64,000 nt of DNA from Clostridiales bacterium. Lineage in GTDB: Bacteria; Bacillota; Clostridia; Oscillospirales; Acutalibacteraceae. The stretch spans positions 248,001 through 312,000 of the forward strand of contig DULI01000008.1 of NCBI GenBank assembly GCA_012840445.1. Direction: 5' to 3'. The position numbers were made by a program, and so were the translations under genes. Positions 16,604 to 25,169 of this stretch are shown here, piece by piece; positions within the stretch are counted from its first letter, which is position 1; each line of letters starts with the position of its first letter. The notes below the pieces were generated by a model that made no database searches, was not told the origin of the DNA, and was given only the letters and a program-made list of their open reading frames with translations.

Positions 16604-19600
16604 CTAATTTGCGGATATTCTTAGGGTTTTAATTTCAAACGGGCGGAAACCTAGCGGTATTACCGCAAATCCGTCTTTGAATTCAAACGGAATCTCTACA
16701 CAATCTTCCTCAAGCATATTGCAGGAATATACTTTCTTGCAGGGCAGTTTAATTTTAAGCTCTGCATTTGTTGCAGTGCGGATGGACTCATAGAGCCGGA
16801 TTACATAGTCATTCGAGCCATCCTCAGCAGGTTTGAGGGTTTCAAGTATAATATTATCTTTATCAATTAATATCATTGAACCGTCTTCCCTGCTTCCCTC
16901 TACAGTTCTAACGGGGCAGTTGAGGTCGTAACCTTGCTGGATAACGCCGCTGTCTTTAAAGCTGCCATTATATGCATAGAAGCTGTATACAAACCTCTGC
17001 TCACCACGGTCGGCTTCGGGGTCGGGGCTGAATGGCGAACGAAGCAGCGTCAGGTTAATAGTATTGCCAAGCACATTTACACCGTATTTGCAGTCATTTA
17101 GCACCGCAAATCCGCGGTCAGCTTCTGCAATTGCAGTCCATTTGTGGTTGACCACTTCAAATCTGTCGTAGTCATATTGGCGTGACCGGTGGTTTGGCCG
17201 CTTTACATGGCCAAACTGTATCTCGTGCAGGGCTTCATCGCTGTAGTAATTTACGCTAAAACCCACTTTAAGCATCTTATGAAGCTCATTCCAGTTAATA
17301 GTGGTGTCAAAATCAACACGCGCGCTATTGCGTTTAATAATTACATTCTGATTAAGGTAAGAATCGTTAATTTTGCGTTTAATCCTCAAAACCGCCTGAA
17401 GATTTCCGTCGCTTACCACTTCATACTCGGCCTTTTCATTAAGCTCTACAGGCATCAATTCATAGTTTGAGTCGATATCCCAGGCTTCCCAACGGCATGG
17501 GATGTCTTTATACATTTTAAAGTCGTTGCAAGCAGAGGCAACTAATTCCCTGCCGGTCTGTTTTTCCAAAATTGAAATGATTTCGCCCTTTTGTCCGAAT
17601 GTTACCTTTAATAGATTATTCTCAAGTACCGCTCCACCGTCAATAAGATATGCGGATACTTCTTTGGGCACTTCTTCAGGTTTGTCAGCTTTAAGCGTAA
17701 TTGTACCACAGGCTGGCAGTTGTACTTCTGCTATAATACCACCTTCTATTTTTTGAACAGGCAAACGCTTGCCGCCAGCACTCGCACCCTCGAACCCTTC
17801 GGGAAGTTTGACATATGCCGTGCGTTCAAAGGACAACGAATTAAACAGTGTTAAATCCTTGGATTTGCTGACAAGTGTATCTTTTACTTCACCTTCAATA
17901 TTGTTAAGGCTGGATAATACATTTTCGTAAAGCGCTTCAGCTTCCTTGTATACACGGTTAATTGAAGAACCGGGAAGAATATCGTGGAACTGGCAAAGCA
18001 ATATCTGCTTCCATAGTTCGTCAACAGTGCCAAGCGGATATTCATAACCATTAAATTTGGCAATTGTACCCCAAAACTCAACTTCGCGAAGCCCAAGCTC
18101 TGATTTGCGGTTGCCTTTTTTGGTCTTGGACTGGGTGGTCTGGACTCCCCTGTGGCACTGCAGATACAATTCGCCTACATAACTGTCCGAAGGAGCCGCC
18201 TCATTTTCAAAAAACTCCAACGGATGGGCGTTTTTGATCCTCGGGCAGCCCTCTAAATCATTCTCTCTTCTAATGTATTCAAGGTAATCGCGGCTGGGGC
18301 CGCCGCCGCCGTCACCGTATCCAAAGGGCTGGAGGAAAGAGCGAAGGCCATATTTTTGCGCACGGTTATTCCAACGCTCAATTACAGCGCCGGGTCCAAT
18401 GTCGGAATTGTAGTCCACATGCAAAAATGTAGGAATCGAGGTTCCATCGATACCGACCCAGTTAAAATAATTGTACGGGAAGGTTTCGCCGCCGTTATAA
18501 TTCCACCAAATCTTTTGGGTGGAGAAGCATTCAATTCCACAGCCCTTCATTATTTGTGGCAATGCAGCCGTGTACCCGAAAACATCAGGAAGCCATAGCA
18601 TTTTGCTGTCTACACCGAATTCTTCCTTAAAGAAGCGTTTGCCATGCAAAAATTGGCGGATAAGAGATTCGCCCGAAGAAATGTTGGTATCAGGCTCAAC
18701 CCACATTCCGCCTTCGGGAATCCACTGCCCCTCTTTTACCTTTTGTTTTATCTTTTCATAAAGTTTTGGATATAATTCTTTTACCATTCGGTACAGATGG
18801 GGCTGGCTCTGCAAAAAGCGGTATTCAGGGTAGTTTTCCATATGCCTGATTTGGGCAGCAAAGGTTCTTAACACTTTGCGCTCGGTTTCCGCCAAAGGCC
18901 ATAGCCAGGCAACATCTATATGTGCATGACCAAAAGCGTAGAACTGCGGAGTGGTTACCGAGTTTTTGCATGCAAGCACAGGCGCTAGTCGCTCTCTTGC
19001 TTTTAAATAATCATCTGTACGCTTTTCGGCAGGCTGCTCGAAGTCCACAATGGTCGTAAAATCTTTAAGTGCCGCCCAGACATCAGCATATCTTAAAGAA
19101 CTTTCAGGCAATTTGTGCAAAAGCTCCCATAATACCTTTACATCCATGTACAACTGGTAGGCATCCTCATTCCAAATTCCAAAAGAACAGTCGCCTATTG
19201 AGGTTCTCAACTCATCTGCCGGACGCTTTTTATAATCGCCAGGCAAAACGGGGCCATAATCACAACCGGTAAAATCATGCCCCGCATAGGATTCTATGAC
19301 CAATTCGTATTCTGTACCTGCAACAGCATTTCTGGTCAGGTAGTTATCGCTTATTCTGTGAATATTGTCGCGCACCCAATCGTGGCGTCGGGCTCCAAAT
19401 TCTTCGCCGTTTACATATAATGAACTTTCTCCACCTACATTAAGATTCATAACTACTACTTTACCGTTGGCTTCTTTTGGGATAGTAAACTTAGTGCGTA
19501 ACCAAAGGTATTCCCACTCTTTACCCCATTTGTCGCCTTTGCGCATGGGTTTAAACTCCCGACTTAAGGCCTCGTCCAAACTCAATCGGTCAAAAGTAGT

Positions 19601-19702
19601 AAACCCTTCAAATTTTAATTCTTGAAGCGGGGTGTAAATATCCTTACAGAGGACATTAATCCACTTCTTTATTCTTTCTGTCCATTCGGTTCTAAGCTCC
19701 AT
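16604..19702 (-). CDS. Glycoside hydrolase family 38 alpha-mannosidase
   Basis: Removes alpha-linked mannose from glycans. 1032 residues: N-terminal beta domain (~1-230), GH38 catalytic barrel with HAHIDVAWLW zinc site near residue 255, the nucleophile Asp in WLPDVFGYTAALPQ near 365, a helical linker, and C-terminal beta sandwiches (~640 onward). No signal peptide is visible, so it probably acts in the cytoplasm on imported mannosides. ATG 19702 has GGGGTT upstream and the family start MELRTEWTERI; the frame stays open to 19786. It is monocistronic, with a good promoter and terminator; no sugar transporter lies next to it. Confidence 0.93.
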   Translation of the reverse strand: MELRTEWTERIKKWINVLCKDIYTPLQELKFEGFTTFDRLSLDEALSREFKPMRKGDKWGKEWEYLWLRTKFTIPKEANGKVVVMNLNVGGESSLYVNGEEFGARRHDWVRDNIHRISDNYLTRNAVAGTEYELVIESYAGHDFTGCDYGPVLPGDYKKRPADELRTSIGDCSFGIWNEDAYQLYMDVKVLWELLHKLPESSLRYADVWAALKDFTTIVDFEQPAEKRTDDYLKARERLAPVLACKNSVTTPQFYAFGHAHIDVAWLWPLAETERKVLRTFAAQIRHMENYPEYRFLQSQPHLYRMVKELYPKLYEKIKQKVKEGQWIPEGGMWVEPDTNISSGESLIRQFLHGKRFFKEEFGVDSKMLWLPDVFGYTAALPQIMKGCGIECFSTQKIWWNYNGGETFPYNYFNWVGIDGTSIPTFLHVDYNSDIGPGAVIERWNNRAQKYGLRSFLQPFGYGDGGGGPSRDYLEYIRRENDLEGCPRIKNAHPLEFFENEAAPSDSYVGELYLQCHRGVQTTQSKTKKGNRKSELGLREVEFWGTIAKFNGYEYPLGTVDELWKQILLCQFHDILPGSSINRVYKEAEALYENVLSSLNNIEGEVKDTLVSKSKDLTLFNSLSFERTAYVKLPEGFEGASAGGKRLPVQKIEGGIIAEVQLPACGTITLKADKPEEVPKEVSAYLIDGGAVLENNLLKVTFGQKGEIISILEKQTGRELVASACNDFKMYKDIPCRWEAWDIDSNYELMPVELNEKAEYEVVSDGNLQAVLRIKRKINDSYLNQNVIIKRNSARVDFDTTINWNELHKMLKVGFSVNYYSDEALHEIQFGHVKRPNHRSRQYDYDRFEVVNHKWTAIAEADRGFAVLNDCKYGVNVLGNTINLTLLRSPFSPDPEADRGEQRFVYSFYAYNGSFKDSGVIQQGYDLNCPVRTVEGSREDGSMILIDKDNIILETLKPAEDGSNDYVIRLYESIRTATNAELKIKLPCKKVYSCNMLEEDCVEIPFEFKDGFAVIPLGFRPFEIKTLRISAN

Positions 19703-19765
19703 GAAATAACCCCATTTCAAAATGTTACTGTTATTAATTATGTATTTATATAGCAACTCAAACAC

Positions 19766-19794
19766 AGTATAATTGGTTGTTGCCAAATTGTAAA
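19766..19794 (-). promoter_or_regulatory. Promoter of the alpha-mannosidase gene
   Basis: Minus strand TTTACA (19794-19789), 17-nt spacer, TATACT (19771-19766). The spacer holds an inverted repeat TTGG-N6-CCAA, a possible operator. The 204-bp intergenic region also carries the divergent MATE promoter. Confidence 0.75.
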
Positions 19795-19829
19795 GTATAT
19801 TATTAAGAAAAAGTTGTTTATAATACCAC

Positions 19830-19858
19830 TTGATTGATTAGACTTTATGTAAGATAAT
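19830..19858 (+). promoter_or_regulatory. Promoter of the MATE gene
   Basis: TTGATT (19830-19835), 17-nt spacer, GATAAT (19853-19858), about 49 nt before the start codon. Confidence 0.65.
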
Positions 19859-19906
19859 AAGAAAATATGTTCATTATTACTTAAATTCAGAGGGTGTTGT
19901 ATTTTA

Positions 19907-21259
19907 ATGTCAACTAACAAGCTAGGAACCGAAAAGATTTCAAAACTACTATGGCAGTTTTCCCTTCCCGCCACGGTGGGAATGCTTGTAAACGCTATTT
20001 ATAATGTTGTGGACAGGCTATTTGTTGGCAATGCCAAGGATATTGGAGATGTTGGCCTTGCAGCCATAACCGTATGTTTTCCAATAATGATGATTTTTCA
20101 CGCTTTTTCGATTATGATGGGTATTGGCGGCGCCACCCGTTTTTCTATAAACATGGGCCGAAAGGATCAGGAGACCGCTGAGCGTTTTTTGGGTAAAACT
20201 TTTGTTTTAATGATAGTTGTTTCCCTAATCCTGTCTGCTTTGGGATATATTTTTATGGTTCCGATACTTAAGCTTTCGGGAGCCAGCGATGTTATTCTGC
20301 CATATGCAAAAGAATATCTCGAAATAATCCTTTTAGGAAACGTATTTCAGACTATCAGCATGGGACTTAACAATTTTATCAGGGCAAACGGAAGTCCTAA
20401 AACCGCCATGTTTTCCATGTTTATAGGCGCGGGATTTAATATTGTGTTTGATGCGATTCTGATACAGGGATTTAATATGGGACTTACCGGTGCAGCTGTT
20501 GCAACGATTGGCGGACAGGCCCTTTCCGCGATTTGGTGCATATGCTACTTTTTAAGGAATAAAAATGTAAGGTTCAGAAAAAAGCATATCCGGTTTAGCA
20601 TTAATAGTTCGCTTATCGTATTTTCAACCGGAACCCCTGCATTCATCATGAATTCAATAGGCAGCGTATTAAACATAATTTTAAATCAGTTATTGTTTGC
20701 GTACGGCGGTGATAACGCAATTTCGGCAATGGGCATTGTAAACAGCATTCAGACCTTCCTTATAATGCCCATTATCGGAATTAATCAAGGCGTGCAGCCA
20801 ATCGTCTCCTACAATTATGGCGCACAACGGCTTGACAGGTCACATAAAGCGCTAAAGCTCGGTATATTTTCGGCCACAGTTATTGCAGTTGCAGGCTGGG
20901 CAGTTACTAGGCTGTTTGCAAGGCAGCTTGTAATGATATTTACACCCTTTTCAGAAATACATGAAATAGGCGAAAAGTTTATAATAAATTGGTTTGGCGC
21001 AATTTTTGTTGTAGGATTTCAGATTATTGCCTCTAACTATTTTCAGGCAATCGGAAAGCCAGCCATTTCCACCGTTTTGACCTTGCTGCGGCAAGTCCTT
21101 TTGCTGATCCCTCTTGTTATAATACTTGCAAAAGTTATTGGCCTGTATGGAATAGTGCTTTCCGCACCGATTGCAGATTTTGTCTCCTTCCTTGTTACTC
21201 TTATTGTGCTAATCATATATTTAAGAAAAAGCAAAACCCGGTCTTTCAATGAGATTTGA
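19907..21259 (+). CDS. MATE family efflux transporter (MepA-like)
   Basis: Cation-coupled multidrug/toxin exporter in the membrane, 450 residues, 12 hydrophobic segments in two homologous halves. Family-typical features: LPATVGMLVNAIYNVVDR at the start of TM1, NNFIRANGSPK at the loop after TM4, and GINQGVQPIVSYNYGA at the start of the second half. AGAGGGTG precedes ATG 19907. Monocistronic, divergent from the alpha-mannosidase. Substrate unknown. Confidence 0.92.
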   Translation: MSTNKLGTEKISKLLWQFSLPATVGMLVNAIYNVVDRLFVGNAKDIGDVGLAAITVCFPIMMIFHAFSIMMGIGGATRFSINMGRKDQETAERFLGKTFVLMIVVSLILSALGYIFMVPILKLSGASDVILPYAKEYLEIILLGNVFQTISMGLNNFIRANGSPKTAMFSMFIGAGFNIVFDAILIQGFNMGLTGAAVATIGGQALSAIWCICYFLRNKNVRFRKKHIRFSINSSLIVFSTGTPAFIMNSIGSVLNIILNQLLFAYGGDNAISAMGIVNSIQTFLIMPIIGINQGVQPIVSYNYGAQRLDRSHKALKLGIFSATVIAVAGWAVTRLFARQLVMIFTPFSEIHEIGEKFIINWFGAIFVVGFQIIASNYFQAIGKPAISTVLTLLRQVLLLIPLVIILAKVIGLYGIVLSAPIADFVSFLVTLIVLIIYLRKSKTRSFNEI

Positions 21260-21339
21260 ACATATATGTATCATTATTGCATATAAATTAATAAGTTTTG
21301 CATAATAGCAAGGCATTACACGTTTTGTGGTTTAGATAA

Positions 21340-21368
21340 TTGAATTTTTATTCATTTTGTGTTAAAAT
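21340..21368 (+). promoter_or_regulatory. Promoter of the amino-acid ABC importer operon
   Basis: TTGAAT (21340-21345), 17-nt spacer, TAAAAT (21363-21368); a strong GAGGAGGA ribosome site follows. Confidence 0.75.
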
Positions 21369-21398
21369 ATTTTTATTAGTATTCGAGGAGGATTATTT

Positions 21399-22175
21399 AT
21401 GAAAAGAGCTTTTGCAATTTTAATGACTTTAGTTTTGGCTGTTACGCTTTTTGCCGGATGCGCAACGAAAGAAACCGCCCAAATCAAAACGGCTGCCGAT
21501 CTTGCAAACAAGCGCATCGGCGTTCAAGAAGGCACAACTGGCGATGAATATGTATCCGATAATATTGAAGGCGCTATTGTCAGTCGCTATAAAAAGGTAA
21601 CCGATATTGCCATGGACCTTAAGAATGGAAAAATCGACGCTATTGTGCTTGACAAAATGCCAGCCCAGAAAATAGTCGAAAAGAATAGCGATCTTAAAAT
21701 TTTAGAAGAGGCTTTAACCGATGAAGCCTATGCCATCGCGGTTAGAAAAGGTAATACAGAGCTGCTCAATTCAATTAACCAGACACTCAAGAAAATTCAA
21801 GAAGACGGTACATATGACAAACTTATTGCAAAATTTATAAATGGCGAAGATGTAGATCTTCCAAAAATCGATGAATATACACCTGACGGTAAAATCGTGC
21901 TTGGAACCAACGCCGAATTTGAACCCTTTGAATACAGGGATGATAAGGGTGATGTCGTTGGATTTGACATCGAGATTGCAAAAAGAATTGCTGCAGATTT
22001 AGGCAAAGAGCTTGTTATAGACGACATGGCATTTGACTCATTGATTGCCGCTTTGCAGACCGGTAAGGTTGATTTTGTTGTTGCCGGAATGTCCAACACC
22101 GAAGAAAGGCGCCAAAATGTCGACTTTTCTGATGATTACTACATTGCATCTCAGGTTATTATTGTTAAAAAATAG
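21399..22175 (+). CDS. Amino-acid ABC transporter solute-binding lipoprotein, apparently circularly permuted
   Basis: Captures polar amino acids outside the membrane for the permease and ATPase downstream. Lipoprotein signal with lipobox LFAGC (Cys21). In ordinary SBP_bac_3 proteins the TPDGKIVLGTNAEFEPFEY half comes first and the DLANKRIGVQEGTTG half second. Here the order is reversed: residues ~31-147 match the second half (DLANKRIGVQ, KNGKIDAIVLD, YAIAVRKGNTELLN, IQEDGTYDKLIAKF), and residues ~162-258 match the first half, ending SQVIIVKK at what is normally the first hinge strand. A ~14-residue linker joins the old ends. Ligand contacts usual in the family, Arg of TEERRQNVDFS and Asp of VLDKMPA, are kept. 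One intact frame, normal length (258), so not a truncation. Confidence 0.88.
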   Translation: MKRAFAILMTLVLAVTLFAGCATKETAQIKTAADLANKRIGVQEGTTGDEYVSDNIEGAIVSRYKKVTDIAMDLKNGKIDAIVLDKMPAQKIVEKNSDLKILEEALTDEAYAIAVRKGNTELLNSINQTLKKIQEDGTYDKLIAKFINGEDVDLPKIDEYTPDGKIVLGTNAEFEPFEYRDDKGDVVGFDIEIAKRIAADLGKELVIDDMAFDSLIAALQTGKVDFVVAGMSNTEERRQNVDFSDDYYIASQVIIVKK

Positions 22176-22184
22176 TTTCTAACG

Positions 22185-22210
22185 CAACTCTCCGGATAGC
22201 CGGAGAGTTG
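22185..22210 (+). terminator. Intercistronic stem-loop between binding-protein and permease genes
   Basis: Perfect 11-bp stem CAACTCTCCGG/CCGGAGAGTTG with an ATAG-type loop and no U-run after it. More likely stabilises the binding-protein mRNA 3' end or partly attenuates, giving excess binding protein. Confidence 0.6.
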
Positions 22211-22242
22211 TGTATGTACGGTAAGGATGTGTGTTTTAAAAA

Positions 22243-22959
22243 GTGAATTTGTTTACTGATTTGATAGTGGCAGAGAGCTATTGGTCAGATTTATGGGCCA
22301 AGATTCATCAAAATCTTATTCACGAAAACCGTTATATGCTGCTGCTAAACGGTCTTTCAGTGACGCTGCGTGTCACCTTCTTCGCAATAATCATAGGCAC
22401 TGTTTTTGGTATTGTGCTGGCGCTGATGAAAATGTCTAAATCCAAGGTATTAAGTGCAATATCAAATTTATACATAACCGTAATCCGTGGAACTCCCATG
22501 GTCACACAGTTGCTTATAATATATTTTGTGGTCTTTGCTTCCGTAAATGTCAGCAAAATTTTTGTTGCCATAATTGCCTTCGGATTAAATAGCAGCGCCT
22601 ATGTCGCGGAAATTATACGTGCCGGTATTCAGGCAGTAGACCGCGGGCAAACCGAGGCAGGAAGATCTTTGGGCCTTTCCAGCCGCCAGACCCTGTTTTT
22701 AATAGTAATGCCCCAGGCGGTAAAAAACATCTTCCCTGCCTATGTAAACGAGTTTATCGTGCTAATTAAAGAAACCGCTATTGTGGGATATATAGCGCTT
22801 GAGGATTTGACCAAAGCTGGCGATATAATACGCAGCCGTACTTACGAGGCCTTCATTCCGCTGCTTTCGGTCGCATTCATTTACCTTATCATTACATCTG
22901 TTTTAGCCAAGTTATGCGACATTGTGGAAAGGAGGCTAAACAGGCATGATATGCGTTAA
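22243..22959 (+). CDS. Polar amino-acid ABC transporter permease
   Basis: Membrane subunit, 238 residues, GlnP/HisM type. About five TM segments and the EAA loop ([22 protein letters not shown] cut across residues ~140-162) that docks on the ATPase. Start GTG 22243; AAGGA lies 15 nt upstream, a little far, but no better start is in frame. Its end overlaps the ATPase gene by 14 bp, so both are translated together. Confidence 0.93.
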   Translation: MNLFTDLIVAESYWSDLWAKIHQNLIHENRYMLLLNGLSVTLRVTFFAIIIGTVFGIVLALMKMSKSKVLSAISNLYITVIRGTPMVTQLLIIYFVVFASVNVSKIFVAIIAFGLNSSAYVAEIIRAGIQAVDRGQTEAGRSLGLSSRQTLFLIVMPQAVKNIFPAYVNEFIVLIKETAIVGYIALEDLTKAGDIIRSRTYEAFIPLLSVAFIYLIITSVLAKLCDIVERRLNRHDMR

Positions 22960-23668
22960 AAATTTGAGCAAAAGCTTTGGAAACAATACGGTCCTTGATA
23001 ACATAGACTACACGATAAACAAAGGCGAGAAAATTGTTATAATTGGGCCTTCTGGCTCTGGAAAAAGCACTTTTCTTCGCTGTTTAAACCTGCTTGAGAC
23101 CCCTAATATGGGCGAAATATGGTTTAAAGACCAGCTTATTACCGACCCCAAATGCGACATTGATAAAATACGCCAGAAGATTGGAATGGTGTTTCAGCAT
23201 TTTAACCTCTTTCCACACCTTACCGTATTGGAAAACATTACTTTAGCTCCTGTTAAGCTGAAATTGATGACAAAAGCTCAGGCCGAGGAACTCGCATACC
23301 AGCTTTTAAGAAGGGTTGGCCTTGAAGATAAAGCCAAAGACTATCCTGCGGTGCTGTCAGGAGGCCAGAAACAGCGTATAGCAATAATAAGGGCATTGGC
23401 CTTAAATCCCGAAGTTATGCTTTTTGATGAACCCACCTCTGCCTTAGACCCCGAAATGGTCGGCGAGGTTTTGGAGGTAATTAAGGAGCTTGCAATAGCA
23501 GGTATGACCATGGTTATTGTTACCCATGAGATGGGATTTGCTCGCGAAGTTGGGACTAAAATACTGTTTATGGACGAGGGCAAAATACTTGAAGAGGCCC
23601 CACCAGCGGAGTTCTTTTCCAATCCAAAGCATCCACGGCTTATAGAGTTTTTATCCAAGGTATTGTAA
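22946..23668 (+). CDS. Polar amino-acid ABC transporter ATPase (GlnQ-like)
   Basis: Powers import by the preceding permease. 240 residues. Walker [11 protein letters not shown]-loop [11 protein letters not shown], signature [11 protein letters not shown], Walker [16 protein letters not shown]-loop THEMGFA. The FNLFPH motif is diagnostic of the amino-acid (GlnQ/HisP) branch. GGAGG lies in the overlap with the permease gene upstream of ATG 22946. Confidence 0.95.
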   Translation: MICVKNLSKSFGNNTVLDNIDYTINKGEKIVIIGPSGSGKSTFLRCLNLLETPNMGEIWFKDQLITDPKCDIDKIRQKIGMVFQHFNLFPHLTVLENITLAPVKLKLMTKAQAEELAYQLLRRVGLEDKAKDYPAVLSGGQKQRIAIIRALALNPEVMLFDEPTSALDPEMVGEVLEVIKELAIAGMTMVIVTHEMGFAREVGTKILFMDEGKILEEAPPAEFFSNPKHPRLIEFLSKVL

Positions 23669-23674
23669 ATAATA

Positions 23675-23699
23675 AACGGGAAGCTAAATGCTTCCCGTT
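23675..23699. terminator. Bidirectional terminator between the importer operon and mgsA
   Basis: Ten-base arms AACGGGAAGC/GCTTCCCGTT with TAAAT loop; TTTATATATT on the right and ATTTATTATT on the minus-strand side. Confidence 0.8.
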
Positions 23700-23701
23700 G
23701 T

Positions 23702-24190
23702 TTATATATTGTTGCTTATGTCATCAACCCGGTTTTTAATGCGTTTTTCATAATTAATAATTGTCCTAGCATACTCGCTTTTCATTAACGGAGAACGAAG
23801 CAAAAAATCTGCTGTAGTTTTGTTCATTGCTACGGGTATATCATAAAGTACCGCAACCCTTAATAGTGCCTTGACATCGGGGTCGTGCGGCTGAGCTGCA
23901 AGCGGATCCCAGAAAAATATTAAAAAATCAATCTTACCTTCCGCTATCCTTGAGCCTATCTGCTGGTCGCCACCAAGGGGGCCGCTGTTATATGCCGTTA
24001 CCGGAAGCCCTGTCTTTTTGGCAATTAAACTTGCTGTAGTACCTGTTCCACATAAAAAATGGCTGCTTAATTCGGTTTTATTTTCAATTATCCAATCTAT
24101 TAAATCATTTTTGCAGTTATCATGGGCTATTAAAGCAATATGTTTTTGTACACCCATTGTTTTGTATGTAACATCTGAATTTTTATTCAT
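23702..24190 (-). CDS. mgsA: Methylglyoxal synthase
   Basis: Converts dihydroxyacetone phosphate to methylglyoxal and phosphate, an overflow bypass of lower glycolysis. 162 residues. HIALIAHDNCK carries the active-site His, GTGTTASLI binds phosphate, and GPLGGDQQIGSRI holds the catalytic Asp pair; FFWDPLAAQPHDPDVKAL is a family signature. AAAGGG precedes ATG 24190. Monocistronic with its own promoter, which overlaps repeated TTAACTATA-type elements. pfkA, glk and hprK are further right in the window, but not adjacent. Confidence 0.95.
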   Translation of the reverse strand: MNKNSDVTYKTMGVQKHIALIAHDNCKNDLIDWIIENKTELSSHFLCGTGTTASLIAKKTGLPVTAYNSGPLGGDQQIGSRIAEGKIDFLIFFWDPLAAQPHDPDVKALLRVAVLYDIPVAMNKTTADFLLRSPLMKSEYARTIINYEKRIKNRVDDISNNI

Positions 24191-24214
24191 TATATCACCC
24201 TTTATTGTTTGTAA

Positions 24215-24260
24215 TAGTTAGTATACATTAACTATAATATTTAGTCAATTGTTAACTATA
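24215..24260 (-). promoter_or_regulatory. Promoter of mgsA with repeat elements
   Basis: Minus strand TTGACT (24248-24243), 17-nt spacer, TATACT (24225-24220). Inverted TAGTTA-N8-TAACTA (24215-24234) covers the -10, and TTAACTATA is repeated at 24228-24236 and 24252-24260, around the core promoter. Candidate operator. Confidence 0.7.
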
Positions 24261-24277
24261 TTCGATAAAATAAGTAT

Positions 24278-24306
24278 TTGAATATTGCCAAAATATATTA
24301 TATAAT
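24278..24306 (+). promoter_or_regulatory. Promoter of the nfnA-gltA-ilvB group
   Basis: TTGAAT (24278-24283), 17-nt spacer, consensus TATAAT (24301-24306), 32 nt before the first gene. Confidence 0.82.
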
Positions 24307-24337
24307 TGATAATTAATATCATTAAGGAGGGGGCAGT

Positions 24338-25165
24338 ATGTTTAAGATTACAGAAAAACAAAAATTGAACCAGCAGGTTACTATGATGAAGATTCAGGCT
24401 CCTCTGGTAGCCAACAAGGTCCAACCTGGTCAATTCATTATTTTAAAAATAGATGAACATGGTGAACGTATTCCGCTGACTGTGGCGGATTTTGATAGAG
24501 ATGCCGGTACTGTGACAATTATTTTTCAGGCCGTCGGCAATACCACAAAAATGCTGGCCCAGATGAATCAGGGAGATTATATACAGGATTTTGTGGGGCC
24601 ATTGGGCAATCCTACCGAGTTTGGAAATCCCAAAAAGGCAATTGTGGTTGGCGGCGGTGTCGGATGCGCCATTGCCTATCCTCAGGCAAAGGCCCTTTAC
24701 AATATGGGTACTCATGTCGATATTATTGCAGGTTTTAGAAACCGAGATTTAATATTCTTTGAAGATGAAATGAGGAAGGTTTGCAATAATCTTTACATCA
24801 CAACCGATGACGGCTCATATGGTCGAAAAGGCCTTGTTACAGATGTGCTGAAAGAATTGCTGTCTGTGGACAAGTACGACTTAGTGATTGCCATCGGCCC
24901 GATTCCCATGATGAAATTTGTATCTTTAGTTACAAAGGAATATAATGTAAAAACAATCGTAAGCCTGAACCCGATAATGATTGACGGGACCGGAATGTGC
25001 GGGGGCTGCCGTGTTACTGTCGACGGCAAAATCCGATTCGCCTGTGTAGAGGGTCCTGACTTTGACGGGCACCAGGTGGATTTTGATGAGCTGATGCTTC
25101 GCAACCGTACATTCGTATCTGAAGAAATGCGCGATCACACTTGTCGCATTGGATTAGGAGGGTAA
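24338..25165 (+). CDS. nfnA: NfnA-like FAD/NAD-binding ferredoxin-NADP oxidoreductase subunit
   Basis: Small subunit of an NADH-dependent ferredoxin:NADP oxidoreductase, also annotated as sulfide/dihydroorotate dehydrogenase-like. 275 residues: FAD domain (QPGQFIILK, RIPLTV at residues ~30-55), NAD domain (AIVVGGGVGCAIAYPQAKAL near 107-126), and a C-terminal 2Fe-2S site with the Cys of GMCGGCRV and of FACVEGPDF plus an acidic fourth ligand region. It is followed four nucleotides later by the GltA-like large subunit, the standard NfnAB arrangement. GGAGGGGG precedes ATG 24338. Likely role: balancing NADH, NADPH and reduced ferredoxin by flavin bifurcation. Confidence 0.9.
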   Translation: MFKITEKQKLNQQVTMMKIQAPLVANKVQPGQFIILKIDEHGERIPLTVADFDRDAGTVTIIFQAVGNTTKMLAQMNQGDYIQDFVGPLGNPTEFGNPKKAIVVGGGVGCAIAYPQAKALYNMGTHVDIIAGFRNRDLIFFEDEMRKVCNNLYITTDDGSYGRKGLVTDVLKELLSVDKYDLVIAIGPIPMMKFVSLVTKEYNVKTIVSLNPIMIDGTGMCGGCRVTVDGKIRFACVEGPDFDGHQVDFDELMLRNRTFVSEEMRDHTCRIGLGG

Positions 25166-25169
25166 AATA

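Noticed and set aside
19703-19906. Riboswitch or small RNA in the mannosidase-MATE intergenic region
   Set aside because: Two divergent promoters account for the region; no stable structured motif was recognised.
21399-22175. Permuted binding protein as a frameshift, fusion or truncation artefact
   Set aside because: One uninterrupted frame with proper signal peptide, normal total length and a single copy of each half; upstream and downstream sequence lacks other halves. Misassembly cannot be fully excluded.
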